Source: Acidobacteriota bacterium
GTDB taxonomy: Bacteria > Acidobacteriota > Terriglobia > Bryobacterales > Bryobacteraceae
DNA length: 6,682 bases
NCBI GenBank assembly: GCA_947505565.1
Contig: CANNLB010000151.1
Span: 1-6,682 of the forward strand
Reading direction: 5' to 3'
In this document: positions 5,408-6,682 of the stretch, in pieces
Numbering within the stretch: the stretch's first letter is position 1
How the letters are laid out: every line of letters begins with the position of its first letter
Made by a program: the position numbers and the translations under genes
Notes under the pieces: model-generated
The model's database searches: none
The model's input: the letters and a program-made list of their open reading frames with translations, nothing else
What the model was told of the DNA's origin: nothing

Positions 5408-6681
5408 GGGCGGGGCAACGCGAAATTGTAGAGATGGCCGGCCGTGCGAACCCATAGGTGGCCATCGGCGATGGCGGGAGTGGCGAATACCTCTTCGCCG
5501 AGGTCGGCCGAAGCGGCGACGCCCCACTGGGCTCCGGCTTCGAGTACTGAAACGTTGCCGTTTCGGCTGATGAAATACACCTTGCCGTCGCCGGCGACCG
5601 GAGAGGCGTAGTATTCATCCAACGCCTGCGGCAGGCGGCCCTGCTTGAGCAGCTTGCCCGTGGCCGGGTCCAGCGTTTGCAGAATGCCGCCGTTGCGAAC
5701 GAGGTACAGCACGCCACGATAGAGCAACACGGCCGGGACATCAGGGAGCGACTTCTCATAGCGCCATAGGACGTGCGTGTTGGTCACGTCGCCCTTCCCG
5801 CCCAAGCGGATGGCCATCGTTGCGTTGGAGGACGTCCGCCGCATCGAATAATACTGCCAATCGCGCTGGTCAAAGAGACCGTCTTTGTTCAGGTCCTGCA
5901 TCTCCCAATTGCCGGGGTGAATCGGCTTGGGCACTTCGTCTTTGGAAAGCTTGCCGTCGCCGTTCTTGTCGTGGAGCTTGATCATCTCGGCGAAGGCCGG
6001 AAGCTCCATGCGCTCGCTGGCTTCGCCACCGGGGGCCCATCCGTTGAAGTACAGCGTATCGCCTTCGATGACCGGGACGGACTTCACCTGGTACGTCAAA
6101 CCGCCGACGCGCCAGGCCACCTTGCCGGTAGAGATGTCGTAGGCATCGAGCTGATAGGAGCCGGGCACGATGAGCTGGTTTCCGTGTGTAATAGGTGTGG
6201 AAAAGCTGTGGACGTTGTCGGGGCGATCAGCCTTCCAAAGTGTCTTCCCCGTCTTTGGGTCGACGGCGAGCAGAAAGGCGCCCTGGTCTTGATCGCAGAT
6301 GAGGAGGAGCTTGCCGTCGGCGAGGACGGGCGAAGCGCCCATGCCGTGGAAGTTCGTGAAGGGGCCGAGGGGAACGCGCCAACGCTCCACGCCGTCGGCG
6401 GTATAGGAGAGCAGTCCGTAGCCGGCGAAGAAGACGTAGACGTTGGAGCCGTCGCTGACGGGGCTGGGTGAGGCGGGGTCGTTGAGGGTGTGGCGCTTTT
6501 CGTCCTGATTGGCAGGCGCATCGTGCCGCCAGAGCAGGGCTCCGGTTTTACGGTCGAGGGCAAAGGTGAAGAGCTTGCCGCCTTCATGGCCGGTGAGGAA
6601 AACACGGTTCGAAGTTACGACCGGGGAAGATTTGCCGCGGGGGATGGCCTGCTTCCAGACGACGTTCTTATCGGGTCCAAT
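5404..6681 (-). CDS. BamB/PQQ-like beta-propeller protein with EF-hand pair (N-terminus outside window)
   Basis: The minus-strand frame is open from the right edge (6681) to TAA at 5406-5404, giving 425 residues. GTG at 6390 is internal, because 97 good upstream codons continue the propeller. Blade motifs of the PQQ-like type D-x-x-T-G-x-x-x-W are visible at residues 43-51 (DRKTGALLW), 141-149 (DPKTGKTLW) and 182-190 (DISTGKVAW), with a Trp-less DPATGKLL at 338-345. Between the third and fourth lie two EF-hand loops. Strands such as SSPVVTSNRVFLTG and ATPAIADGHLWVRT mark further blades. The family includes BamB-like scaffolds and quinoprotein dehydrogenases; nothing here shows PQQ-binding or dehydrogenase active-site residues, so a non-enzymatic, probably periplasmic, calcium-stabilised propeller is favoured. 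The N-terminus and any signal peptide are outside the window. Its stop codon overlaps that of the second LRR gene, which points the other way. Confidence 0.93.
   Translation of the reverse strand: MGPDKNVVWKQAIPRGKSSPVVTSNRVFLTGHEGGKLFTFALDRKTGALLWRHDAPANQDEKRHTLNDPASPSPVSDGSNVYVFFAGYGLLSYTADGVERWRVPLGPFTNFHGMGASPVLADGKLLLICDQDQGAFLLAVDPKTGKTLWKADRPDNVHSFSTPITHGNQLIVPGSYQLDAYDISTGKVAWRVGGLTYQVKSVPVIEGDTLYFNGWAPGGEASERMELPAFAEMIKLHDKNGDGKLSKDEVPKPIHPGNWEMQDLNKDGLFDQRDWQYYSMRRTSSNATMAIRLGGKGDVTNTHVLWRYEKSLPDVPAVLLYRGVLYLVRNGGILQTLDPATGKLLKQGRLPQALDEYYASPVAGDGKVYFISRNGNVSVLEAGAQWGVAASADLGEEVFATPAIADGHLWVRTAGHLYNFALPRP
5860..5895 (-). other. EF-hand-like loop 2 (protein motif)
   Basis: DLNKDGLFDQRD has D1, N3, D5, G6 and a hydrophobic residue at 8, but ends in D instead of E at position 12. 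It starts 25 residues after the first loop. It probably pairs with loop 1 and may bind calcium less tightly or with changed metal preference. Confidence 0.75.
5935..5970 (-). other. EF-hand calcium-binding loop 1 (protein motif)
   Basis: DKNGDGKLSKDE matches the canonical 12-residue EF-hand loop: D1, N3, D5, G6, hydrophobic L8, and E12, the bidentate ligand. It is preceded by a helical MIKLH segment. Calcium binding is very likely by family knowledge. Confidence 0.88.
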
Positions 6682-6682
6682 A

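Noticed and set aside
5773..6471. Plus-strand open frame (232 codons) opposite the propeller gene
   Set aside because: The minus strand has clear propeller and EF-hand motifs. The plus-strand product, rich in Gly, Val, Ala and His, is a codon-complement shadow.
5404..6681. Quinoprotein (PQQ-dependent) dehydrogenase
   Set aside because: The repeats are PQQ-like, but no cofactor or active-site residues of the dehydrogenases can be pointed to, and the EF-hand insertion fits BamB-like propellers better. The missing N-terminus leaves some doubt.

Overview
This is a high-GC bacterial window that looks like Acidobacteriota, most plausibly the Bryobacterales/Solibacter group. The lineage call is an inference. 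It rests on a decayed permease of the acidobacterial FtsX/MacB-like 'ADOP' type, a BamB-like beta-propeller with an inserted EF-hand pair, and secreted 24-residue leucine-rich-repeat (LRR) proteins, a combination typical of that phylum. No rRNA, tRNA, CRISPR array, insertion sequence or origin was seen.

Layout, left to right. (1) Positions 1-873 (+) hold the C-terminal part of a GT4-type glycosyltransferase whose start lies beyond the left edge. (2) Positions 907-2601 (+) are not a set of small genes. They are one dead ADOP-type permease gene, recognisable from its first residues to its last codons, but broken by two nonsense codons, repeated frame switches and several deletions that removed much of the middle. 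(3) Positions 2628-4589 (+) encode a 653-residue exported LRR protein built from two consecutive 'cap - LRR - cap' modules (10 + 12 repeats). (4) Positions 4589-5407 (+) encode a 272-residue protein with one such module, overlapping the previous stop codon by one base (TAATG) behind a strong GGAGG. (5) Positions 5404-6681 (-) hold the C-terminal 425 residues of a BamB/PQQ-like beta-propeller carrying two EF-hand loops. It converges on the LRR pair and its stop codon overlaps that of the second LRR gene.

The two LRR genes almost certainly form a translationally coupled pair. They share a W-x4-G-G N-terminal cap and an AAxP-x-(V/L)-x-(V/I) C-terminal edge, so the three modules probably arose by duplication. 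Their likely location is outside the cytoplasmic membrane, by signal peptide in the first and less certainly in the second. Their ligand cannot be read from sequence. The propeller protein is likely also extracytoplasmic, but it is on the opposite strand and no functional link to the LRR pair is shown. Nothing here is a clearly new system. The most informative items are the permease fossil, the modular LRR pair with its odd 34-residue repeat, and the stop-to-stop convergent junction without room for a terminator.
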